DNA from: Methylobacterium terricola
GTDB lineage: Bacteria > Pseudomonadota > Alphaproteobacteria > Rhizobiales > Beijerinckiaceae
DNA: 64,000 nucleotides
Direction: 5' to 3'
NCBI RefSeq assembly: GCF_006151805.1
Contig: NZ_VDDA01000018.1
Coordinates: 1 to 64,000 of the forward strand
Shown in pieces: positions 40,382 to 49,709 of this stretch. Made by a program: the position numbers and the translations under genes. Below the pieces are notes generated by a model that was not told the origin of the DNA, made no database searches, and saw only the letters and a list, made by a program, of their open reading frames with translations. Position 1 is the first letter of the stretch; each line of letters opens with the position of its first letter.

Positions 40382-41662
40382 ATGACGGCCTTCCTGGTCC
40401 TGCTGCTCGCCTATACGATCAGCCAGTTCGACCGCGGCTTCCTGGCGATGGTCGCGCCCGATCTCGGGCCCGATCTCGGCCTTGGCCCCTCCGACCTGGC
40501 GCTGCTCTCGGCGGGCTGGTTCCTGGCCTTCGCGGCCGGGCAGGTCCCGACCGGGCTCCTCCTCGACCGGATCGGGCCGCGACGCACCGTGGCGGGCTTC
40601 CTGGTGCTCGCCGCTCTCGGGGCGACGTCCCTCGGGCTGGCGCAGGGCTTCGCCGGGGCCGCCGCCGCCATGGCGCTGATCGGGCTCGGCTGCGCACCGG
40701 CGCTGATGGGCGGAATGTACCTGTTCGGCAGGTCCTACCCGCCCGAGCGCTTCGCCATGCTGTCCTCGCTGATGATCGGGCTCGGCACGTCGGGCGATCT
40801 CCTCGGCTCGACGCCGCTGGCGCTGGCGAGCCACGCCTTCGGCTGGCGGGCCATCCTCTTCGGCCTCGCCCTCGTCACCCTGGCCTCGGCCGGGCTGGTC
40901 CTGCGGCTGATCGAGGATCCGCCCCGTCTCGCCGATCCCCCGAAGACCTCGGTCTGGCGCGGCTTCGCCGAGGTTGCGCGGATGCGGGCCCTGTGGCCGG
41001 TCTTCCCGGTGGTCTTCGTCAGCTACGCCGTCGTTATCGCGACCCGCTCGCTCTGGGTCGGGGCCTATCTCGGCAGCGTCCACGGCCTCGATCCGCTCCA
41101 GCGCGGCAACGGCACGCTGGCGATGAGCGCCGCGATGGCGGCGGGTGCGATCGGGTATGGGCCGCTGGAGCGGCTGGTCCGCGATCCGAAGCGCACGGCG
41201 CTCGGCGGCTGCCTCGTCACCGGGCTGGCGCTCGCCGGGCTCGGGCTGTTCGGCGGAGGCGCGACGGCGCTCGCGGTGGCGCTGCTGGCGCTCACCGGGG
41301 CGGCGGGGCTGAGCTACGGCATCCTGATGGCGCATGCGCGCCGGTTCTTCCCCGCCCATCTGCTCGGGCGCGGGGTCGCCTTCATGAACATCGTCTTCAT
41401 GGGCGGAGCCGCGGTCGTGCAGGGGCTGTCAGCCCTGTTCGTGCTGGGCACGGGCGAGCTCGCGCCGGATGCGCTCTACGGCCGGCTGTTCCTGGCCTAC
41501 GGGCTGGCGCTGCTCGCCGCGACGGCGATCTATGCGTTCGCGCCGCGGGAGCCGGTCATCGGGCTTCGGGCTCCCATCCGTCCGGACCGGAAGGACCCGG
41601 GGGCTACCCCGCCTCCCCCGGCGTCCGCGCCCGCAGCGCCAGGGCGTGCAGGCCGCGCTTGA
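40382..41662 (+). CDS. MFS transporter
   Basis: 426 aa with about twelve hydrophobic helices. The first helix includes AYTISQFDRGFLAMVAPDL, and the MFS loop 2-3 motif is present as LLLDRIGPRRTVAG. The C-terminal ~35 residues are a Pro/Ala-rich cytosolic tail that overlaps the convergent BolA gene by 59 bp. It follows a thiolase-like gene closely; export or uptake of a small organic acid is possible, but the substrate is unknown. Confidence 0.9.
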   Translation: MTAFLVLLLAYTISQFDRGFLAMVAPDLGPDLGLGPSDLALLSAGWFLAFAAGQVPTGLLLDRIGPRRTVAGFLVLAALGATSLGLAQGFAGAAAAMALIGLGCAPALMGGMYLFGRSYPPERFAMLSSLMIGLGTSGDLLGSTPLALASHAFGWRAILFGLALVTLASAGLVLRLIEDPPRLADPPKTSVWRGFAEVARMRALWPVFPVVFVSYAVVIATRSLWVGAYLGSVHGLDPLQRGNGTLAMSAAMAAGAIGYGPLERLVRDPKRTALGGCLVTGLALAGLGLFGGGATALAVALLALTGAAGLSYGILMAHARRFFPAHLLGRGVAFMNIVFMGGAAVVQGLSALFVLGTGELAPDALYGRLFLAYGLALLAATAIYAFAPREPVIGLRAPIRPDRKDPGATPPPPASAPAAPGRAGRA

Positions 41663-41876
41663 AGGCGTCGTCGAGGAGCGCGTTCACCATGCGGTGGCGC
41701 TCGACCCGGCTCTTACCCTCGAAGGCCGCCGACACCACATCCAGTCGGAAGTGAGTTTCACCCCCCTCCCGCCAGCCGGAATGGCCGGCATGCTGGTGTG
41801 ATTCGTCGACGACGCTGAGCGCCGTCGGCGCCAGCCGCTCCTCGAGCGTCGTCCTGATCCAGTCGTTCAGGCTCAT
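41604..41876 (-). CDS. BolA-family protein
   Basis: 90 aa. BolA fold markers: LNDWIRTTLEERLAPTALSVVDESHQHAGH near the N-terminus, THFRLDVVSAAFEGKSRVERHRMVNALL in the centre with the conserved HFR, and a C-terminal ALALRARTP, all as in BolA/IbaG proteins. These pair with monothiol glutaredoxins in iron-sulfur handling. Its 3' end overlaps the convergent MFS gene. The upstream divergent gene is the J-domain protein. Confidence 0.93.
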   Translation of the reverse strand: MSLNDWIRTTLEERLAPTALSVVDESHQHAGHSGWREGGETHFRLDVVSAAFEGKSRVERHRMVNALLDDAFKRGLHALALRARTPGEAG

Positions 41877-42010
41877 CGCGCACCCGTCCTTAACCTGCTT
41901 CGGCGTGACTGACCGGAGCGGGCATGCCCCGTCAAGCCGTCCGGTTCCGCCTGCGGCATCAGGCCCGGAGCCCTTGTGCCCGTCCCTCCGCCCCTCATAA
42001 TCGCCCCATC

Positions 42011-42634
42011 ATGGATCTGAACTCGCCCCTGTTCGACCGCATCCGCATCCGGCCTTCCTGCGACGAGCCGAAGAAGGCCGAGGGGCCCGCCTGCGACCGG
42101 CCGGGCTGCACCCAGCCTGGGCTGCACAAGGCGCCCAAGGGGCGCAAGCAGGAGGGCCAGTACTGGCGCTTCTGCATGCAACACGTGCGCGAGTACAACG
42201 CTGCCTACAATTACTTCGACGGGATGAACGACGCCGCCGTCCAGGCCTACCAGAAGGATGCGGTGATCGGGCACCGCCCGACCTGGGCGATGGGGGTCAA
42301 TCCCGGCGCCAAGGCGGGCGCCAAGCCCGAGGCGACTCAGCGCGACTGGGAGTACGTCGATCCGCTCGGCATCCTGCGCGGCGAGGGCGCCGGCCCGGCC
42401 TCGCGCCGCGCCCGGGCCGAGCCGCCGCCGCCGCGCTACTCGGCGCCGATCCGCAAGGCCCTCGACGTGCTCGGCCTCGACGAGAGCGCCGATTCCGCCG
42501 CCATCAAGGCGCAGTACAAGGTGCTGGTGAAGCGCTTCCACCCCGACGCCAATGGCGGCGACCGCTCGTTCGAGGACCGCCTGCGCGACATCATCAAGGC
42601 CCACGACACCCTGCGGGCCGCTGGCCTGTGCTGA
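42011..42634 (+). CDS. J-domain (DnaJ-like) molecular chaperone
   Basis: 207 aa. The C-terminal ~60 residues are a J domain (KALDVLGLDESADSAAIKAQYKVLVKRFHPDANGGD with the HPD motif). The N-terminal part has CDRPGCTQPG and a conserved RFCMQHVREYNAAYNYFDGM region found in alphaproteobacterial proteins encoded just upstream of cobS. It would stimulate a DnaK partner; its link to cobalt chelation is only positional (cobS begins 225 bp downstream). Confidence 0.93.
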   Translation: MDLNSPLFDRIRIRPSCDEPKKAEGPACDRPGCTQPGLHKAPKGRKQEGQYWRFCMQHVREYNAAYNYFDGMNDAAVQAYQKDAVIGHRPTWAMGVNPGAKAGAKPEATQRDWEYVDPLGILRGEGAGPASRRARAEPPPPRYSAPIRKALDVLGLDESADSAAIKAQYKVLVKRFHPDANGGDRSFEDRLRDIIKAHDTLRAAGLC

Positions 42635-42858
42635 AGGCGTCGCGGCACGGGCGAGTCGCGGGGGCACGGTTCTCGCATCCCTGATCCGCCGCGAGGGGGG
42701 CTCGAAACCGGACGCCTTGCCCATATATCGGGGTCAGGCACGTTTGCGCCGGCTCCCCCCGCAGCTTAAGGACAAGCGGCGCCCGCCGGTCTCTCCCGCG
42801 CCGTCGCGACATTCGTAGGTCGCCCATGGCGGGCCGGCCTGCCCCGACGAGGCTCCGT

Positions 42859-43842
42859 ATGCTTGCTGAAGACACGCCACCCGCTCTCCCGGACACGACC
42901 GTCTCGGTGCGCAAGGTGTTCGGAATCGATTCGAACCTCGAGGTGCCGGCTTTCTCGGCCACCGACGAGCACGTGCCGGATCTCGATCCGGACTACCTGT
43001 TCGACCGCGAGACCACCCTGGCGATCCTGGCCGGCTTCGCCCGCAACCGCCGGGTGATGATCACCGGGTATCACGGCACCGGCAAGTCGACCCACGTCGA
43101 GCAGGTCGCCGCCCGGCTGAACTGGCCCTGCGTGCGCATCAACCTCGACAGCCACGTCTCGCGCATCGACCTCGTCGGCAAGGACGCGATCGTGCTGAAG
43201 GAGGGCAAGCAGGTCACCGCCTTCCAGGACGGCATCCTGCCCTGGGCGCTGCAGAACAACGTCGCCCTCGTCTTCGACGAGTACGATGCCGGCCGGCCGG
43301 ACGTGATGTTCGTGATCCAGCGCGTGCTCGAGGTGTCGGGCCGCCTGACGCTCCTCGACCAGAAGCGGGTGATCCGCCCCCATCCCGGCTTCCGCCTGTT
43401 CGCCACCGCCAACACGGTCGGCCTCGGTGACACCTCGGGCCTCTATCACGGCACCCAGCAGATCAACCAGGGCCAGATGGACCGCTGGTCGATCGTCACC
43501 ACGCTCAACTACCTGCCGCACGACCGCGAGGTCGACATCGTCCTGTCCAAGGCGCAGCATTACCGCGGCGAGGGCGGGCGCGACATCGTCAACAAGATGG
43601 TGCGCGTCGCCGACCTCACCCGCAACGCCTTCATCAACGGCGACCTGTCGACCGTGATGAGCCCGCGCACGGTGATCACCTGGGCCGAGAACGCCGACAT
43701 CTTCAACGATATCGGCTTCGCCTTCCGGGTCACCTTCCTCAACAAGTGCGACGAGCTGGAGCGCGCGCTGGTGGCCGAGTTCTACCAGCGCTCCTTCGGC
43801 AAGGAGCTGCCCGAGAGCGCGGTGAACGTCGCGCTGAGCTGA
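42859..43842 (+). CDS. cobS: Cobaltochelatase subunit CobS
   Basis: 327 aa from ATG 42859 (MLAEDTPP), matching the usual CobS length; ATG 42826 would add 11 residues. MoxR/AAA+ ATPase: Walker A TGYHGTGKSTHVEQ, Walker B ALVFDEYDAG, conserved NTVGLGDTSGLYHGTQQINQ and sensor region MDRWSIVTTL. CobS with CobT forms the AAA+ ring that drives CobN to insert Co2+ into hydrogenobyrinic acid a,c-diamide in aerobic B12 synthesis. cobT follows after a hairpin-bearing gap of 172 bp. Confidence 0.97.
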   Translation: MLAEDTPPALPDTTVSVRKVFGIDSNLEVPAFSATDEHVPDLDPDYLFDRETTLAILAGFARNRRVMITGYHGTGKSTHVEQVAARLNWPCVRINLDSHVSRIDLVGKDAIVLKEGKQVTAFQDGILPWALQNNVALVFDEYDAGRPDVMFVIQRVLEVSGRLTLLDQKRVIRPHPGFRLFATANTVGLGDTSGLYHGTQQINQGQMDRWSIVTTLNYLPHDREVDIVLSKAQHYRGEGGRDIVNKMVRVADLTRNAFINGDLSTVMSPRTVITWAENADIFNDIGFAFRVTFLNKCDELERALVAEFYQRSFGKELPESAVNVALS

Positions 43843-43872
43843 CGGCCGCGGAAGATCGTCCGACGGCCACGT

Positions 43873-43913
43873 CCCGCTGCGCCGGTGCCGCTTCGCGGTG
43901 CCGGCGCAGCGGG
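43873..43913. repeat. 18-bp stem hairpin between cobS and cobT
   Basis: The arm 43873-43890 pairs with 43896-43913 in all 18 positions, two of them G-U, around a 5-base CTTCG loop. There is no T-run, so it is not a classical terminator. It could stabilise the upstream transcript, attenuate cobT or be a dispersed palindromic repeat. Confidence 0.6.
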
Positions 43914-44014
43914 TTCGGCTCCGCAAGGAGGGACGATGCCGCGACCCGGGTGCATGCGCAGCGGACCTGACGCTGCGCCCCTTCGACCTCGACTCGCTGA
44001 AGAAGTAGCCCCGC

Positions 44015-45916
44015 ATGTCCATCTCCAACCGCAAGCCCGGCGAGAAGCGCGAGTCAGTCGCCGAGCCGCTGAAGCGCTCGGTGGCCGGGACGCTGCGGGC
44101 CATCGCCCGCAAGGCCGAGATCGAGGTCACCTTCGCGACCGACCGGCCGGCGCTCACCGGCGACAAGGCCCGCCTGCCCGAGCCGCCGCGCAAGCTTAGC
44201 GCCGGCGACGTCGCGATCCTGCGCGGCCATGCCGACTCGATGGCGCTGCGCCTCGCCTGCCACGACAACGCCGTCCACCGGCGCCTGGCCCCCGAGAACG
44301 CCGCGGCCCGCGCGGTCTACGACGCGGTCGAGCAGGCCCGGGTGGAGGCGATCGGCTCGCGCCGGATGGCCGGTGTCGCGGGCAACCTCACGGCGATGCT
44401 GGAGGACCGCTACCACCGCGGCGGCAAGTACGAGGAGATCACCGACCGGGCCGACGCGCCGCTCGAGGACGCGGTCGCCCTGATGGTGCGCGAGCGCCTG
44501 ACCGGCCAGGCCCCGCCGCAGGCGGCGCAGCGCATCGTCGGGCTGTGGCGCGAGTTCATCGAGGACCGGGCCGGGCGCAACCTCGACGGGCTGATGGGCA
44601 GCCTCGAGGACCAGCGCGCCTTCGCCCGCTCGGTGCGCGACCTGCTCTCCTCCCTCGACATGGCGGACGAGGCGCCCCTCGATCCCGACGACGAGGAGAA
44701 CGACGACGAGAACGAGGCCGAGTCGGACGAGCAGCAGGCCGGAGAGGGCGAGGCCGAGCAGCAGAGCCAGGGCGACCGGGCCGAGATGGAGGTCTCGGAC
44801 GAGGCCTCCGACGAGATCGAGGAAGGCGCCACCGAGGCCGCCGACGCGCCCTCGGGCGAGCTGCCGGAGGATGCCGAGGACGCCGATTCGGAGGAGGCCT
44901 CCGAGTCCTGGCGCCCGCCGGGCCCCCGCGCCAACGAACCGCGCGGCCCGGACTACAAGGTGTTCTCGCAGAAATACGACGAGGTCATCCACGCCGAGGA
45001 CCTGTGCGACGCCGACGAGCTGGCGCGCCTGCGCTCCTACCTCGACAAGCAGCTCGCCCACCTGCAGGGCGTGGTCGGGCGGCTGGCGAACCGCCTGCAA
45101 CGGCGCCTGCTGGCGCAGCAGAACCGCGCCTGGGAATTCGATCTGGAGGAGGGCCAGCTCGACCCGGCGCGCCTCGTGCGCGTCGTGATCGACCCCTACC
45201 AGCCGCTCTCGTTCAAGCACGAGAAGGACACCAACTTCCGCGACACGGTCGTCACCCTGCTCCTCGACAATTCGGGCTCGATGCGCGGCCGGCCGATCAC
45301 CGTGGCGGCGACCTGCGCCGACATCCTCGCCCGCACGCTGGAGCGCTGCGGCGTCAAGGTCGAGATCCTGGGCTTTACGACGAGGGCCTGGAAGGGCGGC
45401 CAGTCGCGCGAGGCGTGGCTGCAATCGGGCAAGCCGCCGACCCCGGGGCGCCTCAACGACCTGCGCCACATCGTCTACAAGTCGGCCGACGCGCCGTGGC
45501 GCCGGGCCCGCAAGAATCTCGGTCTGATGATGCGCGAGGGCCTGCTCAAAGAGAACATCGACGGGGAGGCCCTGGATTGGGCCCACAAGCGCCTGCTCGC
45601 CCGGCCGGAGCAGCGCCGGATCCTGATGGTGATCTCCGACGGCGCCCCGGTCGACGATTCGACCCTGTCGGTCAATCCGGGCAACTACCTGGAGCGCCAC
45701 CTGCGCTACGTGATCGACGAGATCGAGACCCGCTCGCCGGTGGAGCTGCTGGCCATCGGCATCGGCCACGACGTGACCCGATATTACCGCCGGGCCGTCA
45801 CGATCATCGACGCGGAGGAACTCGGCGGCGTGATGACCGAGAAGCTGGCCGAATTGTTCAATGAGGATGGCGGTCCCGTGCCGGTGCGCCGGATGGCGGC
45901 GGGCGGCCGGCGCTGA
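44015..45916 (+). CDS. cobT: Cobaltochelatase subunit CobT
   Basis: 633 aa, normal for CobT. N-terminal helical region, a strongly acidic Glu/Asp/Gln-rich middle (about residues 225-305), and a C-terminal VWA domain with the MIDAS motif LLLDNSGSMRG (about 415-425). The C-terminus has LLAIGIGHDVTRYYRRAVTI, a CobT signature. It partners CobS in the cobaltochelatase complex for vitamin B12 synthesis. It ends before a bidirectional terminator shared with the convergent rpmB. Confidence 0.97.
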   Translation: MSISNRKPGEKRESVAEPLKRSVAGTLRAIARKAEIEVTFATDRPALTGDKARLPEPPRKLSAGDVAILRGHADSMALRLACHDNAVHRRLAPENAAARAVYDAVEQARVEAIGSRRMAGVAGNLTAMLEDRYHRGGKYEEITDRADAPLEDAVALMVRERLTGQAPPQAAQRIVGLWREFIEDRAGRNLDGLMGSLEDQRAFARSVRDLLSSLDMADEAPLDPDDEENDDENEAESDEQQAGEGEAEQQSQGDRAEMEVSDEASDEIEEGATEAADAPSGELPEDAEDADSEEASESWRPPGPRANEPRGPDYKVFSQKYDEVIHAEDLCDADELARLRSYLDKQLAHLQGVVGRLANRLQRRLLAQQNRAWEFDLEEGQLDPARLVRVVIDPYQPLSFKHEKDTNFRDTVVTLLLDNSGSMRGRPITVAATCADILARTLERCGVKVEILGFTTRAWKGGQSREAWLQSGKPPTPGRLNDLRHIVYKSADAPWRRARKNLGLMMREGLLKENIDGEALDWAHKRLLARPEQRRILMVISDGAPVDDSTLSVNPGNYLERHLRYVIDEIETRSPVELLAIGIGHDVTRYYRRAVTIIDAEELGGVMTEKLAELFNEDGGPVPVRRMAAGGRR

Positions 45917-46258
45917 GCCGCCGCCCTTCACCCGGCTCCGTGTGCGCATGCGCTGGCCGCAGTGAACCCCTCCGACGGTATCCCGGGGCCCTGCGGCGGA
46001 CCCCGGGATCCATCACCGCCGGCGGTTCGGGACGAGGCGGGACAGGCCCCCCGCCGCATCCGCATCGTCGACCATCATGATCCCGCAGTCTCGCCTCCCG
46101 CGAGCCCCAGGGCGCCGGTGAGGAAGATCGACGCCTGAGCCTGGTTCAAACGACCGAACACGAAAAACCCCGGGCGCTCCTGGCGCATCCGGGGCTTTTC
46201 CATCTTCGCTGATGACGGAGGCGCGAGGGTCGGTCCCCTCAGCGCCTCCGACGAGAAA
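45917..46258. other. Gap between convergent cobT and rpmB
   Basis: It contains the bidirectional terminator at 46163-46199 and otherwise no gene or structure that I can support. Confidence 0.4.
46163..46199. terminator. Bidirectional intrinsic terminator for cobT and rpmB
   Basis: CCCCGG (46168-46173) pairs with CCGGGG (46189-46194). The plus strand continues CTTTT, and the minus strand continues into TTTTT, so both convergent transcripts can end here. Confidence 0.8.
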
Positions 46259-46549
46259 TCAGGCCGCCTCGGCGAGCTTCTTCTCGATCTCGCGCTTCAG
46301 CAGGCGGGCGTTCTGGGACAGGTCGGTCTCGCCGGCCTTGATCAGGAACGCGTCGAGGCCGCCGCGGTGCTCGACCGAGCGCAGGGCGTTGGCCGAGATG
46401 CGCAGGCGGACCGAGCGGCCGAGCGTGTCGGACAGCAGGGTGACGTTGCACAGGTTCGGCAGGAACCGACGCTTGGTCTTGTGGTTCGAGTGGCTCACGA
46501 GGTGGCCGGTGAGCACCCCCTTACCGGTGAGCTCGCAGCGACGCGACAT
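46259..46549 (-). CDS. rpmB: 50S ribosomal protein L28
   Basis: 96 aa, typical for alphaproteobacterial L28. Begins MSRRCELTGKGVLTGHLVSHSNHKTKRRFLPN and has the conserved LRISANALRSVEHRGGLDAFL; the C-terminus is a charged helix. It lies alone on the minus strand with its own promoter about 115 bp upstream and a terminator downstream. Housekeeping translation protein of the large subunit. Confidence 0.98.
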   Translation of the reverse strand: MSRRCELTGKGVLTGHLVSHSNHKTKRRFLPNLCNVTLLSDTLGRSVRLRISANALRSVEHRGGLDAFLIKAGETDLSQNARLLKREIEKKLAEAA

Positions 46550-46663
46550 GGTCTGATATCCTCAACTGGTCTTCGTTCGGCGAGGGACCACGCACCGCGA
46601 GAGCCGAGCGTGCTGCGCACCCCGGCGTGAACCGGACCCCGCGAAGTCCCTGGAAAGCACGCG

Positions 46664-46693
46664 CCTATAGAGGCGGAAGGCGGGTCTCGTCAA
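46664..46693 (-). promoter_or_regulatory. Sigma-70-type promoter of rpmB
   Basis: On the minus strand TTGACG (46693-46688) and TATAGG (46669-46664) are separated by 18 bases. The layout matches the rpsT promoter (TTGACG, 17, TATAGA) and points toward rpmB. Confidence 0.65.
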
Positions 46694-46999
46694 GGAGCAG
46701 GCGCCGAGACCGACGGAGAACGGGTCGCCGGAACGGCGCTCCGCGCCCGGCGGCAGGCGGGGACCGGCGGGAGTGGCGGCCGGACCCGCCGCCGGGGCTC
46801 CCGCTGCGGGGACCGAGGTTACCGCACGTTGTCCACCGGATCCATGCCGATCCAGACCGCAATCCGGCGCGGCCAGCGTCGCGCGCTTGATTACCCAGCG
46901 AAAGCTCGGCATCCGCACGACAAGGTCGACTGTGGACGAGAGCAGCAGGACGCTGACGGACGGTCGCCCGTCGCGAAACCGTCGTGCCGAGGGTTCCTG
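46694..46999. other. Intergenic stretch upstream of the LuxR-type gene
   Basis: Between the rpmB promoter and the divergent regulator gene. No motif could be supported here. The frame of the regulator is open from 46829, but the added residues have no domain and ATG 47000 has GAGGG six bases upstream. Confidence 0.35.
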
Positions 47000-48133
47000 A
47001 TGGCCGAGACCAGCCTCCTCGCCTGCATCGATGCGGTCTGCGCAGCCGGCCTCGACCCCGAATTGTGGCCGGAGGCCCTCGGCCAGGTGTCGAAGATCAC
47101 GGGATCCGTCGGCGCCCTGCTGATTCCCGTCTTCCCAGCCGCGGCGATCCCCTTCGTCGTCTCCGAGCGGCTCGAGGCGGCGAACCGCGATTACGCGTCC
47201 GGTTGGGCGCACCACGACAGCCGGGTCCATGCCAGCCACCGCCTGGCCCTCCGGCCGGGCCTGCTCATCACGGACGGAGCGCTGTTCACCCCCGAGGAGA
47301 TCGCGCGGGATCCCTTCTACCAGGACTTCCTGCGCCGCCACGGCCTCGGCCTCGGAGCCTATCGGCTGATTCCCGACGGGACCGGGGCGCTCGCGTCGAT
47401 CTCGCTCATGCGCGGTTTCGGCTGCGGCGCCTTCGAGGCGGCCGAGCTTCTGCGCGTGGAGCAGGTCTCCGGCCACTTGGCGCGGGCGCTGCACGTCAAT
47501 GCCCGGTTCGCCGAGGCGCGGTGCCTGGCTGGCGACCTCGAGGAGGCGATCGAACATCTCGGGACCGGCCTGATCCTGCTCGACGGTCGAGGACGCGCGC
47601 GCTTCGTCAATGCCCCGGCCCGTCGCCTGCTCGGCGACGGCCTGAGCGTCGACCGCGACGGATGCCTCGCGGCCCGCCTGCCGGCGGAGCGCCCGCGGCT
47701 CGCCGGCCTCCTCGCTGCGGCGGCGTCCGGCCAGCCGTCCGGGCCGCTGCTGCTCGCCCGGCCGCAGGGCGCCCCGCTCCACCTCGACGCCCTGCCGACC
47801 CGTGGCCGCGGTGCGACGGCGGATGCCCTGTCGGCGGCGGCCGGCACCCGGGACGGGATCATGCTGCTCGTGCGCGATACCGCTCGCGCCACGCCAGCCG
47901 GCACGGTGGACCAGCTCCGGCAACTCGGCCTCACCCTGGCCGAGGCCCGCATCGCCGACCTGATCGGCCAGGGCCAAGCTCCGGCCGAGGCAGCGGACGC
48001 GTTCGCGATCAGCATCGCGACCGTGCGCACGCATCTCAAGGCGATCAATGCCAAGCTCGGCCTCTCGCGCCAGGGCGAGCTCGTCGCCTTGGTGATGCGG
48101 CTCTCCGCCTGGACGCGCGCCGACCGCCCCTAG
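47000..48133 (+). CDS. LuxR-family transcriptional regulator with PAS-like sensor region
   Basis: 377 aa. The C-terminal ~60 residues form a LuxR/GerE helix-turn-helix: LGLTLAEARIADLIGQGQAPAEAADAFAISIATVRTHLKAINAKLGLSRQGELVALV. The middle (about residues 180-300) resembles a PAS fold (LGTGLILLDGRGRARFVNAPARRLLG). The N-terminal ~170 residues are an alphaproteobacterial region seen in helix-turn-helix transcriptional regulators of this type. The ligand is unknown and no autoinducer synthase is near. It is transcribed divergently from rpmB. Confidence 0.88.
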   Translation: MAETSLLACIDAVCAAGLDPELWPEALGQVSKITGSVGALLIPVFPAAAIPFVVSERLEAANRDYASGWAHHDSRVHASHRLALRPGLLITDGALFTPEEIARDPFYQDFLRRHGLGLGAYRLIPDGTGALASISLMRGFGCGAFEAAELLRVEQVSGHLARALHVNARFAEARCLAGDLEEAIEHLGTGLILLDGRGRARFVNAPARRLLGDGLSVDRDGCLAARLPAERPRLAGLLAAAASGQPSGPLLLARPQGAPLHLDALPTRGRGATADALSAAAGTRDGIMLLVRDTARATPAGTVDQLRQLGLTLAEARIADLIGQGQAPAEAADAFAISIATVRTHLKAINAKLGLSRQGELVALVMRLSAWTRADRP

Positions 48134-48315
48134 AGCCGCGCCCGATCGCGCGGCCATCGGACGATGCGCCAAGCCTCTGACGTGGCCGCAGTTTCCCCGA
48201 CGAACCGGCATCCGCCTCGTCGGGGAAGGCTCCAGCGCACCGGGAGACGATCCGTTAACCCTAACTGCGTCACGATAGGGCCAGATTTCCCCCGCTTCAT
48301 CGGGAGCGGGCGACG

Positions 48316-49269
48316 GTGATCGAGATCGGTTCCCCCATGCGTTCCAAGGCCCTCCTCTCGCTCGCCCTCGCGGCGGGGTTCGCCCTCCCGGCCGGCGAGG
48401 CGACGACGGCCCAGGCGGCGCGGAGCCGCACCCCGAAGGCCGGCGAGACCGCCGTCACGGTCGATTACGGCATCATGCTGGCCGGCGTGCCGATCGGCAC
48501 CGCGCAGGTCACGGGGTCGGTGGACGGCCCGCGCTACACCATGGATGTCAGCGCCCGCCTCACCGGCCTCGTCGGCGCGATCACCGGCGGCTACGGCTCG
48601 GGCCGGGCGAGCGGCACGGTGGCCGGCAAGCCGGTGCCGGCGGCCTTCGCGCTCGCCTCGCACAGCGCCAGCGCCTCGATCACCGTGCGCATGGCGATGG
48701 CCCGCGGCAACGTCGTGGCCTCCGACATCGCCCCGCCGCTGGTGTCCGACCCCGAGCGGGTCACCGTGAGCGAGGTCCACAAGCGCGGCATCATCGACCC
48801 GGTGAGCGCCCTGATGATGCCGGCGCAGGGGCGCGGCGAGCTCATCGACCCGCAGAATTGCAACCGCACGATCCCGGTCTTCGACGGCGCCAGCCGGTTC
48901 AACGTGGTGCTGAGCTACGGCGAGACCCGCAGCGTCCAGAAACCCGGCTATGCCGGCCCGATCCTGGTCTGCAACGCCCGCTACCAGCCGATCGCCGGCC
49001 ACCGGCCGGACCGGCCGGGGGTGAGGTTCATGGAGGAGAACACCGACATGTCGGTGTGGCTTGCCCCCGTCGAGGGCGCGCGGGTGCTGCTGCCGCTGCG
49101 CATTGCCGTCCGCACCCAGCTCGGCCTCAACATCATCGAGGCGACGCGCTGGTCGCAGACCGGGCAGGCCGCGCCGAGCGCGCAGGCTCCGCAGGGCGGC
49201 CAGACCGGCGCGGAAGCCGGCGCCCAGGCGGCGGCGCAAGCCCCTGCCCCGTCCACCGACGGGCGCTGA
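48316..49269 (+). CDS. DUF3108-domain exported protein
   Basis: 317 aa from GTG 48316 (GGAG about nine bases upstream); ATG 48337 (MRSKALLSLALAAGF) is an alternative that begins directly at the signal peptide. Signal peptide cleavage is likely after TAQA near residue 34. The mature part begins TAVTVDYGIMLAGVPIGTAQVTGS, typical of DUF3108, a beta-rich periplasmic domain, and contains KRGIIDPVSALMMP and CNRTIPVFDGASRFNVVL. The C-terminal ~35 residues are a Gln/Ala-rich linker. Function uncharacterised. Confidence 0.85.
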   Translation: MIEIGSPMRSKALLSLALAAGFALPAGEATTAQAARSRTPKAGETAVTVDYGIMLAGVPIGTAQVTGSVDGPRYTMDVSARLTGLVGAITGGYGSGRASGTVAGKPVPAAFALASHSASASITVRMAMARGNVVASDIAPPLVSDPERVTVSEVHKRGIIDPVSALMMPAQGRGELIDPQNCNRTIPVFDGASRFNVVLSYGETRSVQKPGYAGPILVCNARYQPIAGHRPDRPGVRFMEENTDMSVWLAPVEGARVLLPLRIAVRTQLGLNIIEATRWSQTGQAAPSAQAPQGGQTGAEAGAQAAAQAPAPSTDGR

Positions 49270-49275
49270 CCGCCC

Positions 49276-49623
49276 GTGCGCGCCCTCGACGCCACGCATG
49301 CCGTGGCGCTCCTCCTCACCCTCATGCCCCTCCCGGCCCTGGCGAACGGCGTCGAGTGCGGCGGCGACGCGTATTCCTCGGCGACGGTCGGGGCGAACCC
49401 GCCCGGGCCGCTGACCGCAATCCCGGACACGCTCTGCGCCGACCTCGACCAGGGCGCGGCGACCGACCCCCGCATCGAGGTCATCGCGCCCGGACCCGGC
49501 CCCGGATCGGCGCTGCCCTCGCCGTATGGCGGCCCATATGGCGATCGCTACGCCCCCGCCCCATATGGGGGGAGGCCGCTGCTCGGGCCACGGCCGCGGG
49601 GCGGCCGCGATCCGGAGCGCTGA
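49276..49623 (+). CDS. Small secreted proline/glycine-rich protein
   Basis: 115 aa from GTG 49276, six bases after the DUF3108 gene, so probably in the same operon. A signal peptide (residues 1-23, LLLTLMPLPALANG) is followed by a short Cys-containing region (VECGGDAYSS...DTLCADLD, two cysteines that could pair) and a Pro/Gly/Tyr-rich tail. No family is recognised. It also overlaps the long frame of the helicase gene upstream of its real start; the signal peptide supports this frame. Confidence 0.6.
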   Translation: MRALDATHAVALLLTLMPLPALANGVECGGDAYSSATVGANPPGPLTAIPDTLCADLDQGAATDPRIEVIAPGPGPGSALPSPYGGPYGDRYAPAPYGGRPLLGPRPRGGRDPER

Positions 49624-49709
49624 AGGGGTCGCGCGACGATCCCGGCACGGCCCCGGGACGGTGCGGCGGCCCCTGCCGGAGCTTCGCCCCGAGGATTTCT
49701 TCCAGCCTG

